A stretch of DNA of 64,000 nucleotides, taken from assembly GCF_047495875.1 (NCBI RefSeq), contig NC_092497.1, forward strand, positions 66,053,492-66,117,491. Direction: 5' to 3'. Both the position numbers and the translations under genes were made by a program. This document shows, in pieces, positions 24,750-38,013 of the stretch. Position 1 is the first letter of the stretch. Every line of letters begins with the position of its first letter. The notes under the pieces are model-generated. The model was given only the letters and a program-made list of their open reading frames with translations, made no database searches and was not told where the DNA came from. Origin of the DNA: Pithys albifrons albifrons (Eukaryota > Chordata > Aves > Passeriformes > Thamnophilidae).

Positions 24750-27700
24750 CCTGGTTTTGCTCAAACATTGTTAATTGAATTACTTTGCATAAAAGCATAA
24801 AGAATTGAATTTGGGAAAATAAATGTGACGATGGTCATGGAAGTGCTCTACCAGTTATAAAAAAGGTATAGCAAAACCTGAAAATTTCCATGCACATTTT
24901 GGAAATAATTAAATTGAAGTTCAAACTTCCCTTTTTGTTACAAACTGGAAAAATATAAAATTGAAGAATAATTGGTGAGATAAAAGAAAATGCTATGATG
25001 TTGCCTGAAAAATAATACCTAAACCAAATCATCTCCAGCCAAATTGGAAAACATGAGTAATATATTTAAGTTTTAGCATTTATTTGGGCATAGCCAGTCT
25101 GATAAAGAATAATATGCAGCTTGATCTAAAAATTGGAAAAGCTGTATACAAGAATAGAAAATTGAAATAATTTTTTCAAAGAGATGCATGCACAGAGAGA
25201 GAGGTAGAACTCAAAAAATGTTAACATGCATCATCTGGGGCATCACAACTATTCCTTCCCCTCCACCCCACACAGAAAAATGTGTGGGGTTTACATCTAT
25301 TTATTTATTTATTAAAATAAAAGCTCTGCAGCACTGAGTCTATTACTAAAATGAATGGATTCAATATCTGTTCAATGATGTGTTAAAAATGAAAGCTACA
25401 TTGTTAAATGTCAAAGATGTCATCAGCACATTTTACTTCTTACAGAAATAAAACAGGCATTATCTCTCCAGGCACCCTCTATTCCCTGTTAGTAGGTGGT
25501 GTTGGCTGTGCCCCACAGGCAGAACTTGTGCCGTGCGTGGCAGTGAGGGCACTGCTGAGGAGCATGCACAGGTACAGCTGCTGATGCTGCTGCAAACTTC
25601 AGCTGGCAGTTCCTAAGGCTGGGATCCTGCTGGACAGCTATTTAAACCTGAGTTCTGCGCTGCTTCTGCAATTGCAGGCCATTAGTTTTCTGAGCTTTTC
25701 TTTCCATTTTTCAGTTGGCATAATAGGGGCATGAATGTGATGGCCTGTTAGCAGAGCAAGAGTGCTGACTTGTAGCCCTGTAACCATATTCAACAAGGGA
25801 ATGTTCTAAACTTCATCTCCTGGAAGTCTCCTATCTGTTACATGCCTGGAGCTATTACCCACTAAAGGACTTCACATTTTTGAATACTTAAACCGAAAGA
25901 AACAGATATGGGAGAAACTACGTAAATCCATTAGTGCAGCAGGAATATCTTTCTGCTTCAGGCAGAGAAGATAAATTGCCACCAAAATGATACAAAGTTG
26001 GTTTGATTATTTCATTGGATCAAATATATCATGCAGTCTTGAAATCTCTTTGCTTTTAAGTCAAAATTAAAGAATTTTACCATAACCATATTAGATATTA
26101 CAATTTGCATATTTTTCATCTCAAAAGAGACTTTTGAAGTTATATAATTCTTAAGTATTTAATTGTTCTTCACATCATTGAAATATCAAATTATATTCAG
26201 AAAAAGAGAGGATTCTCTTGCTAGATAGCAGTGATTGACTTTCCATCTGACAAGAACAGAATTCTTGTGCTGGGGAAAGAAACAGCATTAAGAAAGTAAC
26301 TCCAAGAGCACCAGCTCTTCTTTTGTTCAACATTGGGATTTCAGCATTCTTTCTGTTTGGAAATGAGGGTGCAAGTCTTTTATGCTTGCATACAAAAACA
26401 TCGAGTTAATTTAATCCATAAGATCACAATGGTGCTCTTCTTGTTCAAAAAAGATGAAGGCCTGCTTCTGCATGGATTTCTTTTGCGTAGCTTATCAGTG
26501 ACATCTTGATTTACTTGCAAATGCAGATAAAGTAACTGGTGACTTTTCACAGCCTGGGGCTATGGGAATATTTGTAAATGAAATTCTTCCCACTAAAATT
26601 TGCCAAGTACAGTTTTAAGTTTGCTTTAACAATGGAGGATGAATAAAACCCCCCAAAACCAAAACAAAAACCCCAACCCAAGTGGAAAACTTGTGTTTTC
26701 CAGATGATTTTTTTCAGCTTAATGGTTCTCTTCCTTCCTCATTTTACTTTATGCAGTCCTGATACAACTATGCAGTAAGAAATTGTAGCTGTTTTGTTTG
26801 CAGTTTACTCAGCTCTTTCTAGACATTTTGCCAGTGATGTTATTGATGAGATCATAAATTTTGGTTCCGGGAACTAAGTGAGGTGCAGGTACCAAGAAGA
26901 TGTTATCTGATGCCAGTGTGTGAGGAAGAGTTAAATCCTTTTGACAATTCAATGGTTCCCTTTGGGTTTGCACAAATGGCACCTGTTGTTGAAGTCAATA
27001 GAGCTTACAATTTAATTTCATCTGCCTGCAAACAATCTCACTCATTAGGGGGTGAAATGATGATAGAATTCACTGAGGCATGCAGTTTCACTTTCTACAG
27101 GGCACTATGTAAGTACAGTCATCATTTTCAGTGAAGGGAGGCACAATTATCTTGGAAACTGATTGTAAAGTAGAAGAAAGGAAAAAAAACATCATAAAAA
27201 TCCAGTCTCACTACATTTTTCTGCTGATGCCAATTTGCAATCTAATTATTATGTTTAACATGATATGAAAATGTAGAAGTCTGAAAAAAAAGAACTAATA
27301 ATATATTGTTGGATCTATTTCAAAATTAGCTCACCAGTTTTGGACAACAGGTACATGTAAAAAAATATATTGGTGGGGATTGGGGGTTAATCCACCCCAG
27401 AATTAATTTATTCATGTTGAAAATACCAACTTCTATTTGCTGCAGGTCTTTAGGTGAATTAACTGGCCAGATAATGTGTTTCCTATATTTTCGTGCAAAG
27501 GGTGTGAACTTAACAGCATATTAAGCTAATGGGGCCTAACATTTCCTTGGACACATCTCTACCTCACATTAAATCGACTGACTTCCAATTGGTATCCCAC
27601 AGTGCTTTGCATCCTGCTAGGACTAACTGATAAATGTGTCCATGTGCCCTCATTTCTTTTGTGCCAGGCTGTGGTATGTCAGCTCCTTGCTCCAATGTTT

Positions 27701-27810
27701 GGCTGCAGGAAAACTTGAGTCATTCTCCTGCAGACAGAATCTTCATGTTATGGGACAGTTCACGCCCACTCTGCGTACACCTACCTGGAGCAGTGCTGGC
27801 ATCCTATGCT
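24750..27810. other. AT-rich unique sequence with one strong hairpin
   Basis: No element or exon is recognised. Local features are the inverted repeat at 25265-25290, a short TTTA run at 25298-25314, and a GC-richer patch at about 25495-25680 of unknown nature. Confidence 0.55.
25265..25290. repeat. Perfect 10-bp hairpin with 6-base loop
   Basis: ACCCCACACA (25265-25274), loop GAAAAA, and TGTGTGGGGT (25281-25290) form a perfect stem, GC-richer than its surroundings. No flanking element explains it. Confidence 0.9.
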
Positions 27811-28581
27811 AAAGTTCAACAAGGCCAAATGCTGGGTCCTGCCCTTGGATTGCAACAATCCCAGGCAGTGCTACAGGCTTGGGGTCAGAGCACTGGAAAG
27901 CTGCCTGGTGAAAAAGGCCTGGGAGTGCTATATAAAAGCACTGAACATGAGCCAGCAGTGTGCTCAGGTGGCCAAGAAGGCCAATGGCATCCTGGGCTGT
28001 ATCAACAGTTGTGTGGCCAGCAGGACTAGGGCAGTGATTGTCTCTCTGTACTCAGCCGTGGCACTGGTGAGGCTGCACCTCAAATGCTATGCTTCGTTTT
28101 GGGGCCTTCACTCCAAAAAGTAGAATTAGGTGTTGGAGTGTGTCCAGAGAAGGGCAACAAAGCTGGTGAAGAGTTCGAAGTGTAAGTGCTGAGAGGAGCA
28201 GGTGAGAGAGCTGGAAATGTTTAGCCTGGAGAAAAGTAGATTCAGGTATTGACCTCATCACTCTCTACAACTCCCTGAAAGGAGCTTGTATCCAGGAAGG
28301 CATTGCTTTCTTCTCCTAGATAACTAGCAACAAGACAGGGAGAAATGACTTCAAGTTGCATCACAAAACATTTAGATCAGATATTAAGAAGAATTTCTTC
28401 ACTGAAACAGTGGTTAAACATTGGAACTACCTTTCCAGGGAACTGGTGGAGTCACCATCCCTGGAGTGTTCAAAAAGTTAGCACCAATTCATGATATAGT
28501 TTAACAGGCATAAGGATATTAGGCCAGAGGTTGGATTTGATGACCTTGGAGGTCTTTTTGTACTTTAACAATTCTATGATT
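27811..28581 (+). mobile_element. CR1 LINE, 5'-truncated, plus strand
   Basis: The frame opening at 27806 reads FNKAKCWVLP, then [18 protein letters not shown] and up to a TAG at about 28121, all CR1 ORF2 C-terminal sequence. Homology continues through GTGTCCAGAGAAGGGCAACA and TTTAGCCTGGAGAAAAG in shifting frames. The element ends with GGTCTTTTTGTAC...ACAATTCTATGATT at 28581. Truncation lies downstream of the catalytic motif, so no active site is present. Confidence 0.93.
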
Positions 28582-29221
28582 AAGGTAAAGACTTAACAGG
28601 AAAGAGACATCTATGAAACAATCACTAAAGCATTCAGGGAAGATGCTCAAATTTGTCCTTCCACTAAATGGGCAGGGTTTTGTTCTGGATTGACATTCTC
28701 TGGCTGCCATGAGCTAAACACAGCATAGCTCTCACAAGGTGTAGCTTTTATTTGAGACCCTCACTTAACTGCATTCAACCTGTGCCTCACAATGCAGAAG
28801 TCTGACTTGTTTATATTCATATTAACCTATGCCAAGAACACTAGAGTTTTGAATTTTTATGTGGAATTATATATTTATAACTGATATCACATGTATCTAG
28901 GATCATAAAGAGTGACATACCACTTCCACAGTGCTGGAAATCAGAGTGTGTATAAGACCAAATGGTACAAAACTTAATGTCAAGATGCCAACAAGGCATT
29001 ACGTTATACTCTGTACCTTCACAGGTGACCTATTTCATAGGCTGTTATTTAGTGCAGGTCTTCAGGTGCATTTGGAAGAAAGACTGTAGAGGTGGATGCC
29101 TGTGAGAAGCTGTGCTATAAGTGAATATGGGTCACCTAGTGAATTTATATTGTTTTCAGAGCAGATTTAAAGAAGGGGGAGGTAAAAGCTCTACTGCAGT
29201 TCCACCAGGTCTGCCTGACAC
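28582..29221. other. Unique sequence between two retroelements
   Basis: AT-rich, with no recognised feature. Confidence 0.5.
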
Positions 29222-29896
29222 TCTGTGGAAAAGGTTTCATATAGTTCCAAGTCCTAATTCAGCAGGTGGGACCAGTTAACACTGTGTGTGAGTGATCAAA
29301 GCTGTGTATTCTACCCCCTCTATTCATTCCCCAAGGACAATGGGCCATTAGCAGCAGCTGCCCAGGGAGTCATCACCTTCACACCCGGCCTGAGGGGGTG
29401 TGGCTGCTAAAGGGCCATCAACGGTTCAGCAATACCCCCTGTCTCCCAGAGTTAATCACCCATTGTGTGAGTCCCCGCCCTGGGGGAGGAACTGGGTGCT
29501 CCCTGAGGGTACATAAGTGGTGGGCCTGAAGACATCAGGAACCTCTTGTTGGATCCAGAGGAGCAGCAGGACCTTGACAGGAGGAGACCACCACTCTTGA
29601 CCAGACTACAACCGCCACTCTTAACCAGGCTACAGCCATCACCTGCACCAACAGGTTTTTCACCCCTTTTTCTTTGGACTTGGGGGAACCACGTGGGTCT
29701 CAGCACAAGGGCCAGCAAACCCCTTTGGGTTTGTGCCCCAGAACACTGGGTTATACTGCTGGGTTTTGTGAGTTGAAAGCAATTTCCCTTTGTGTCAGTG
29801 TATTTATTGTAATATTATTATTAAATTTTAGCCTCTGACTTATAATCTCTCTCATGGTGAGTTCATTTCCCCTACTGGTTCACCTTTAAACCAGCA
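29222..29896 (+). mobile_element. Probable solo LTR of another family (E), plus strand
   Basis: GC-richer than its flanks, with an LTR-like order of signals: TGTGGAAAAGG near the left edge, GTACATAAGTGG (weak TATA) at about 29508, a module pair at about 29589-29632, then GTGTATTTATTGTAATATTATTATTAAA (polyadenylation-type region at about 29799-29826), and a CTTTAAACCAGCA right end. The right end resembles the AAACCACCACA ends of other bird LTRs. The left boundary is approximate and no clean target duplication is seen (CACTC against CGTTC). No family name is offered. Confidence 0.6.
29589..29632 (+). repeat. Two tandem 21-22-bp modules
   Basis: CCACTCTTGACCAGACTACA is followed directly by a second copy with two transitions and then a partial third. 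It sits within the putative family E LTR. Confidence 0.8.
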
Positions 29897-30439
29897 CGTT
29901 CCATAATACTTTCTTGATATCAGCTCCATGAAAAATTCAAATGGAAAAATATGCCTCTGTGCAGAAGATGAGAACTTAGGTTGACAACATCAAAATCCTT
30001 CTGCTTTGCTTCTTGTCCTATTCCGGCACAAATAACTATTCTCTTCCCAGTTCATCATCACCTCCCAGGTGACAATTCTGGTGAATTCAAATCTAGAAAG
30101 GTTAACTTTTACTTCCTTAAACAGTCTCTTCACCTCTAATGAGTTGTTTGATATAAGCTGTAATATACTGGATCTATCTGGAAGGGCACTAATTTTCCTC
30201 ACAGCAGCCTGAATTGTGCTGTGTTTTGACTTTGTGACTAAACCAATGTTGGCAACAAACCAGGAAAGGTGCTTGGCAAATGTTCAGAACTCCTTGCACA
30301 GTGCTAGAGTTTATCTGTTTCCCACTCTGCCCTCATAGAGCAGATTGAAAGTGGCCAAGAACTTGAATGGGTCTGCAGCCAGTATATCTGAAACAAACTA
30401 GTAAGATGGGTACTTCAATCTATAAAATGTTTAGCAATA
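29897..30439. other. Unique sequence
   Basis: No recognised element. The open frame at 29990-30202 (minus) is short and featureless. Confidence 0.5.
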
Positions 30440-30750
30440 AAAACAGAGAGAAGGCTGTCTCTAGGGAGAAAGAGACTGCTCAGAGACTGACTGGACATTG
30501 GCCTCCTTGTGGGACATGATTAATCATGGCCTTTACATCTCTTGAGTTTTCTTGTGTTTTGTTGTTTTTTTCCCCTCCTCCACTCCCTCACCCCCCTTCG
30601 TTTATTACACTACATGTATCTCAATGCATGAATTTTGTGGGTTTCTGCTCTTCCTAGTCTCTCTCCCTGATCATTGGAGATAGAAGGGGAGTGAGGAGAC
30701 AGCTGTGGGATGCTTAGCTACTGGCCAGAGTCAATCTGCCACTCATAACA
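30440..30750 (+). mobile_element. Partial family C LTR (R/U5 side), plus strand
   Basis: Contains the GACTGACTGGACATTGGCC block, then a TTTTCTTGTGTTTTG stretch, CTCTCTCCCTGATCATTGG, and GGATGCTTAGCTACTGGCC before ending GCCACTCATAACA. These correspond in order to the second half of the family C LTR. The promoter half is missing or too decayed to align by eye, so the left boundary is approximate. Confidence 0.65.
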
Positions 30751-30836
30751 GGTTCCCAAGCAATTACTGCTGCATTATTTCCTACCTTTGTGATGTTTCC
30801 AGATTTCAGTGGCAGTCTTTCACTGCTCTGGCAGGT

Positions 30837-31350
30837 TGTGGTGGAGTAGGCCCAGCCAACTGTCCACCCAACTGCTGATCAGCTCCCCTGCCTTAAAAGG
30901 AAAAGAAGAGAAATAAGGTGAACATTCTCATAGGTTGAGATAAAGACAAGAAAATTTTTTACCACCCCTGTCAAGGGCAAAACAGGCTTGATTGACCTAA
31001 GGTAGAGTAATTTGATTTATACCCAGTTAACATACATTTAGATAGTGAAAAAACAAAGGCAATATTAAAATAACATCTTTCCCCATCTTCTCAGGCTCAT
31101 CTCCAATCCATTGCCAACTCCTCCACTCTCAGTGCTGAGTGATGTAGGGTGATGGGGAATGGCAGATGTGGTCAGCCCATAACAGTTCCTTTCTGCCCCT
31201 CCTTCCTCCTCACACTTTTCCTTAGCTCCAGTGTGGGCTCTTACCTTAGGCTGTGGTCTTTCTGTTTAAACCCAGTCCTGTATGGGCTGTCCATGGACAA
31301 TGGAGAAATACCTGCTCCCCCACACAGCACCTCCTCCCGCTCATCCTTCC
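30837..31350 (-). mobile_element. Partial family A LTR (3' half), minus strand
   Basis: The left edge TGTGGTGGAGTAGGCCCAGCC is the reverse complement of the ACCACA end of family A. Further landmarks are GGTTGAGATAAAGACAAG at about 30938, GGGCAAAACAGGCTTGATTG at about 30975, and GGGGAATGGCAGATGTGGTC at about 31155. The right edge is uncertain because the sequence grades into module-like CAGTGTGGGCTC blocks. It supplies the half that is missing from the copy at 3055. The open frame 31149-31427 crosses its end and is not a gene. Confidence 0.7.
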
Positions 31351-31374
31351 CTGTCCCGAATATCTCCAAGACCA

Positions 31375-32905
31375 GTTATTCTGTGGATACCCAGCCTCTT
31401 GAGCTTGAAGACAGGGATGGTGAGTAGAAAGAAGCCCACATAATTCTAAGGAAAATGATCAGCAACTTGCTACACCACTTAGACACACAAGTATCTGGGG
31501 CCCAGGCAAGTACCAAAGGGTACTGAGGAAGCTAGTAGAAAAGGTCACTGAGGCACTTTACATCATTTACCAGAAGTCCTGGCTAATTTGTAAGATCCCA
31601 GTTTAGTGAAGGTTGACAAATGTAGTGCCCATCTACATGATGAGTCTGAAGGAGAATCCAGGGAATCACATGTGGGTCAGCCTGACCTTAGTGCCAGGAA
31701 GAGGTCACAATGAGTGCCATCACGTGGCATATGGAGGACTACCAAGGTATCAGGCCCAGCCAGAGTGGGTTTGTGAAAGGCCAGCCTGATCTCTGTCTAT
31801 GACAAGATGAGCTGATTAGTGGGTAAGGATGAGGATGTTGTCTACCTGGACTTTAGTAATGCCTTTGACACCATTTCCCACTCAATTCTCCTAGATAAAG
31901 TGGCAGCCCCTGAAAGCAGAGGGTGTGCTGCTCACTGAGTAAAGAACCATCTGCATAGCTGGGCTCAGAGAGGGGTAGTGAGTGGAGTTACATTCAGGTG
32001 GAAGCTGGTCACCAGTGGTGTTCTCCAGGGTTCAGTACTGAGGCCAGTCCTGTTTATTATCTTTACTGATGATCTAGATTGAGTGCACTCTCAGTCAGTT
32101 TGCAGATGACATGAAGCTGGATGGGAGTGTTTATCTTTTGGAGGGTAGGAAGTATCTACAGCAAGATCTGAGCAGGCTGGATCAGAGGCCGGTGGTAAGA
32201 GGGTCAACAAGGCAAACTGCTTGGTCCTGCCCTTGGGTCACAACAACCCTGTGCAGCACTGAAGGCTTGGGAAAGAGTTGCTGGAAAGTTGCCCAATTGA
32301 AAAGGACCTGGGGGTGCTGTTTGAGAGGATTCAGCAGTGTGCCCAGGTGGCTGAGAAAACCAGTGGTGTCTTGGCCTGTGTCAGCCATAGTCTGTCCAGC
32401 AGGACCAGGGCAGTGATCATCCCACTGTACACAACACTGGTGAAGCCCCTTTTTGAACAGTGTATCCAGTTTTGAGTCTCTCACCAGAGTAGGGATGTTG
32501 AGGTGCTGGAGTGTACGTCACGAGCTAGGGAAAGGCATGGAGCACATGCCCTGTGAGGAGCAGCTGAGGGAGCCGGGGTTGTTTAGCCTGGAGAACAGGA
32601 GTTTCAGGGGTGACCTTGGTACTCGGTACAACAAAGGAAGTTGTAACCAAGCAGAGGTTGGTCTCTTTTCCCAGATAACTATTGACAGGATAAGAGGTTA
32701 ATACTAGTAAAATTTCTTCACCAAAAGGGTTGTCAAGCATTGGAACAGGCTGCCCAGGGAAGTGATTTAGTCACCATTCCTGGGCATGTTTAAAAGATGT
32801 GTAAATGTGGACCTTAGGGCCAGAGTTTGGCAGTGACCTTGACTGTGTCAGGACTTAGTGATTGTAAAGGTCTTTTCCAACCTCCTCTACAGTCCTGTGA
32901 GTCTG
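31375..32905 (+). mobile_element. CR1 LINE, about 1.5 kb, plus strand (longest copy here)
   Basis: Homology begins around GAGCTTGAAGACAGGGATGG (31400) and runs through the reverse transcriptase to a decayed tail near GGTCTTTTCCAACCTCCTC (32868-32886). Landmarks are the translated string VYLDFSNAFDT at about 31837 (motif A region), [12 protein letters not shown] sequence at about 32018, and FADD at 32099-32110, where both catalytic aspartates survive. Frames are broken many times by stops and indels, so despite the intact motif it encodes no enzyme. The ATTCTATG tail is eroded. Confidence 0.93.
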
Positions 32906-35900
32906 TCCTGTATTATAGTTAAAGCCTATGGGACTAGGGTAATGATAAAAGAAGCCAAGAAGTAAAATGGCAGTTTGTAGAAGAACTAGGAGATGAATTA
33001 ATCCTCTAGATACTCTAGACATCAGCAAATGTGTAGAAGTGTAGGAGTTATCATGCTTTAATCAATTACCACCAATTAATTGAGCTACAATACTTTTGTG
33101 CTATGTACTCTACACTGTCACTACGTGATACATGATGAAAAAATGTTTGATTGTTGTGTATTTATATTAACATAACCTGTTTAGATGCTTAAGCTTTTTT
33201 AAACAGGCAAGATCCATGGATGAAAAAGAGGCACCTAACTGGTGAATGGGGTTTTCCATGTTGCTCCCCGTTGCCTCCTCCCCCCCCCCTCCGTTTTTTT
33301 CCCTTCCCTGTTCTAAGACTGTTGACATTTGTGGATGTCATGCACTGAAAGCAGCAGGCATCTGCATTGCAGATAGGCACTCCTGCAGTGCTAATCTGGG
33401 AGGAAGATTTCCTCCAGTGTTATTACCAACCATCGACATATTACTGAGAAAGTAATAGCATGAGGTGAGAGATGCTCAGTTTTGCTACTAAGCTTAAGGA
33501 ATATTTGGAGGAGAGAACACAAAGGAAAATATCTCTAGAGGATCTTATTTACTAATTGTTTTTTAGTACGTTAAATTTGATTGCTTGTAAACTCTGCATT
33601 TATTGTACTTAATGCCTAGAAAGAGTAGTACATACACAGTACAACTTCAGGAACTGTATTAGTCTTGGATACTTTCCTAGTTCAACTGGAGTACAGTATT
33701 TATGCCCCACCTATCCCCTGAGTGCTTTACTATCTGCAAAATTAGTACTGACAGCAGGTGGACCAAAGAAATTATAAAACAACAGATGACCTGAGTCGGA
33801 GCAGACTGTGGATCCCTGTAACGAACAGAAGATACAAGCTCTATTCTATTGCCTGCTCAGTCAGGAGCCTCCCCTAGATCCACCCTTGAATAGCAGGAGG
33901 CTTCTCAGATCTAACTCAGTGCACATTATTGAGTTTAATTTAACTCCTTCTCTGCTAAAGAGTGGCAAGAGTTTGAGTTCTGGTTTCATAGGTTATGTGA
34001 TTTTTCACCTTGTTATGAGCATGAATGCCTTTTGTTGCCCAAAACCCAGTTTTTTGGGGAAGCCTGTATGGAGTTGAGACAAGTGTGAGTGTGTGTTATA
34101 CTGAAGATTGTCAAAACTGTCTTCAGAAAAGCTGTAAGAGCCATGCTGTCATTGCAGTTGGACACTGAGGAAAAAACTCTTGAATGAAACAGCAGAAAAA
34201 GCCCCTCCTAGGGAAGGTGTTTATTTTGCTGGTTGTCAGTAAGAGCAGAAATGGATGGATCTTTGAGAGTCCAGTTTATGCAGTTAGAAATGGTCCTGAA
34301 GAAATGAAGATACTCGGTCTTGTCAGAAGCTGAGTTTAGCTTGAGGACTAGGGAGATTCAGTGCAAGATAGGACATGACTAAGGAATAGCACCAAGAAGG
34401 AAAATTTGGATATGTCTTGAAAAGAACTTGCAAAAGGGACAGAGAACTTTATATTCAAATTTGCTTTTGAAATGCATGATCTGTAAAGATGGTCTGAGGC
34501 ATGTTTTTAATATGCCTTAGCAGAGGGAAAATAGGGCATTCTGCATTTACAGACTGAAAACCAAATAAACCGATTTTATATTACATTCAAAATTTGTATT
34601 ACCCGATCCTTAGCCCCTTTTTGCCAGTCAATGTGCAATTTGCCTGTGTACTGGAGGTTAAAAGATGAGAGTATTTGAATGGCAGTGGGTTTAACCAGTC
34701 AATCTTCTCTGAGAATCAAGCAAAACACAGTTTCCAGATATGTCTTCAGAAGAAGTTCATAGCATCTGTAGATGTATCTTACCAAATCCATCTGTCAAAA
34801 CTTCATGGTAATAGGAATGACCACAGATTGGTTTCCAAAACCCATTATGAAGATCTTTTGGTGTTGGTCTAGAAGCTAATTTAAGTGTATTTGAGCATGT
34901 GGTCACCACATTTTCTCAAAGTACTGTAGCTATACCCTGTTATCTCAAGCCCCTCAGTTTAACACATGCTGTGTACATTTTCAAAAGCAGAACTGCAAAA
35001 TTCTTTTTTTTGGTGCAACAACTTTTATTGAAGCATAATGTAATTGTGTTTGTGGAACTTGTGGTAATTTGACTTCAGATACTACTAATATAACCCCTTC
35101 AAATACAATATGCCTGTGATTTTTGCATGCCATAAACTCACAGTTTTGTTGTGGTGTCTTAGATATCCTTGGTGTTGTTGCATTGAAATTTCAGCAAATC
35201 CAAAGATCACAAAAACCACATTGCTCATAAATGTATAGAACATATGGTAAAGCAGTAGCAATAAAGGTTGTGCAGCAAGCATTGTCAAGATATATTAACA
35301 ATTTTAACATTCCCACAAGTATTTGAAAATGGTTTGAAATATTTTATTCAGCAAAGCAGTTGATAATTTTTTATTCAGCAAGGCAGTCAAAAAGTGTACA
35401 TTTCTTGAAAGGCAAACTATCTGAATATCCCATATCCTTTTCCACAACACAGTTTTATTTAGGGCCAAAATTTGATCTTTCATTATATTACAATATTATC
35501 ATTATATTACAGCAGACTATATTCCAAATCACTTAGTTTTTTTTTTTTTTTTATCTCATTTTGATAAGGTCGCCAATGGGGAAAGGAATGCACAAGTGGA
35601 ATGTAGAAGTGTACTTCCTGCCCAGAAACTGATAAACAAAGTGCTGCTGGTAGCCAGTATACTGTTTATGCTGGAGTGAATATAGTGGAGTCTGTAATTT
35701 TATCTCAGCTAGATTTCTTGAAGAGTAGGACTGTGTGTCTGTGTGTTTGCATCATCATCTTCTTTTCCTTGGAATTCTGCTTCTTTTCCCATGGAATTCA
35801 GGTTAACACATATGGTTTCAGGTGAGGATTGATTGGGTAAAATAATTATGTAATTGTGGTGGATTAAGTAACTGTTAGCCACATAGGTAGTATAAAAAGA

Positions 35901-37986
35901 GCCCCCACCCTACAAGCTATCTATTTGCTTTGCTTCTAAAGGAATTAGATACCTGCATTTGCTTCAGGATCACAGCTAGTGCACATTATGAAGACCACAA
36001 TGGTGCTGTTACAAGTCAGGATGCACTTTGCAGTGCATAGTAGATAACCTCTATTGATAATAAGTAGACTTGGGCTGGACCATAAAGAGTCACATCTCCT
36101 CAGATTCTAATTTCTTGCTTCTGACCAGGCTGAAAAAAGCCTGTTTAACAATCTGTTTGTATGAAGTTTCAAACAAATTGTCTGTTTCAGTGTACTGAAC
36201 TTCTACATATGTGACTACTTGTTCTTCATCCAGCTGTAGTCTGTTGGCTCATGTCACAGAAAATCACCTTAATGTTACAGTTTGTTTATGTGTCAGTGAT
36301 TAGGGTTAACTTTGGCAGAAGACATTGTATTTAAAGGTATTGCAATTTAATTAGACTTTCTACTTCTACTGATTGCAGCATTGACTATTTCGTGGTTGTA
36401 CTAGAAAGGACATTCATGCTTCTCCTAATATTTTAGAGACAAACACTGTGAAAATTCCTGTGAAAAGTACAGCAGAAAATCTTAGTTCACAAAGTGTTAA
36501 CAGAACTTTGTAGGTCCAGCTGCAGCAGCTGGGGGAAACTAGATTCATGAAGTAGCTGTCTGCCAGGAATAGAGAATAGGCTGGTAGCAAAATTACCAAC
36601 TATCTAGTGAAAATATTTTTTTAGTAAGCTATTGAAACTCGTAGAAAGATTTGTCTATTCTATTAAGAATACATATTGTACCTATTGTTTGTAAAATTAG
36701 AATGAGACCTGGCTATATTGGGTTGTACTGCTGCTGTTTCTAAAGAGCTATTTCAGTCAATGTCTCAGAGGGCAACTTTCCTCAAAGGGAAACAAAAAGT
36801 TGCCATAAATTCTATCAATTAGGAAACTGCAGTTCTTTCCCCACGAGAGCTGGATAATTGGGCAGGTGAAGACAGTATGGTGCCATCAATGAAGGCACAT
36901 CTGAGTCATCCTGAGCCATTGGTCACCTGCTTACATATGATCATATCACAACAGAGTTGCCTTAAAGACTGGCTCAATTTTCAATAATCCTGCATTTGTT
37001 AAGGGGAAAATTAATCTCTCTAGGTGGGAATTGTTGTATTTCATCACTATCAGACTGAGGTAAAATAGAGCCAGAGAATTTTATGGTATCTGAATGAGGT
37101 TGCTTAGTTCTTAAGGTCACATACCTTCTCCTTAGTCATAGATGGTAGATTCTCTTTCTCTTTTATCTCAGTTCATACAAGTTATGATAGGTGAGAAAAA
37201 ACTGTAGAGTCAATTTTCTATCTTTTCTACCTTCTTTTTCTGTAGTTACGATATAGGTAGGTTTGCAGATTTCTGTTTTCCCTAATTTTGTGCCTCTTCT
37301 TCAGGAACAAAGCCCAACTGCAGTGCATTTTTAGCTGTGTGAAATTTATGTAAGTTTGCATTTTTTGATTTTTCACAAGTAGACTCTTTAGTGCAACATA
37401 TACTTCTCTTTCTGGTCCATACTCAGGAAGTTCAGATATTTATTGCATCTGTAAATAGTATTGTCCCACTTAAATATTTCTATAGCAGTGATCTATTCAG
37501 TCTTGGCCCATGTAACCCAAGTTCAGCATGCTGAATTCTCTACTTAGTAGTCAACTTGGAGCCATTTTTTTCTTTGATGTTTCTCTTTTGGCTACACAAA
37601 TCTTACTAGCTTTCAGTAGTGTCCTTTCAGAAACCCAAGAAACTGCAACAAATTCTATACTTTAAACTTGAAGGATTTTAATTGCAAATAACGTGTGTAT
37701 GTAATGAAACACTATAAGGAAATACAAACCAAAACTGACCTCAATCAAAAACTTTTCTCTGGGAATGTAATAGCTCTTGCACAGTTATGCAAACCTCTGC
37801 TGTTTACATATACACCTATCTTATTTTATTTTCTGTCTCTCAAGAAAGGTGTAATACTTAGTATCCTGAAATGATATGAGGGTAGAAAACAGATTGCCAT
37901 ATTGACATTTTCAGCTTTTCAAGATGTTTTTCAATTATCTATGTTTAGACTCTTCTGCCTTTTATTGTCCTCAACCTTAGTGCTTG
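32906..37986. other. 5 kb of AT-rich unique sequence
   Basis: No element or exon is recognised. A C-run (about 33282-33292) and a T-run (about 35536-35552) are present. Open frames are short and incidental. Confidence 0.55.
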
Positions 37987-38013
37987 CTATATGTATGTAT
38001 ATGTATGGCCAAA

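Noticed and set aside
32099..32110. Active CR1 reverse transcriptase because FADD is intact
   Set aside because: The surrounding frame is broken by several stops and indels and the 5' part of ORF2 is missing.
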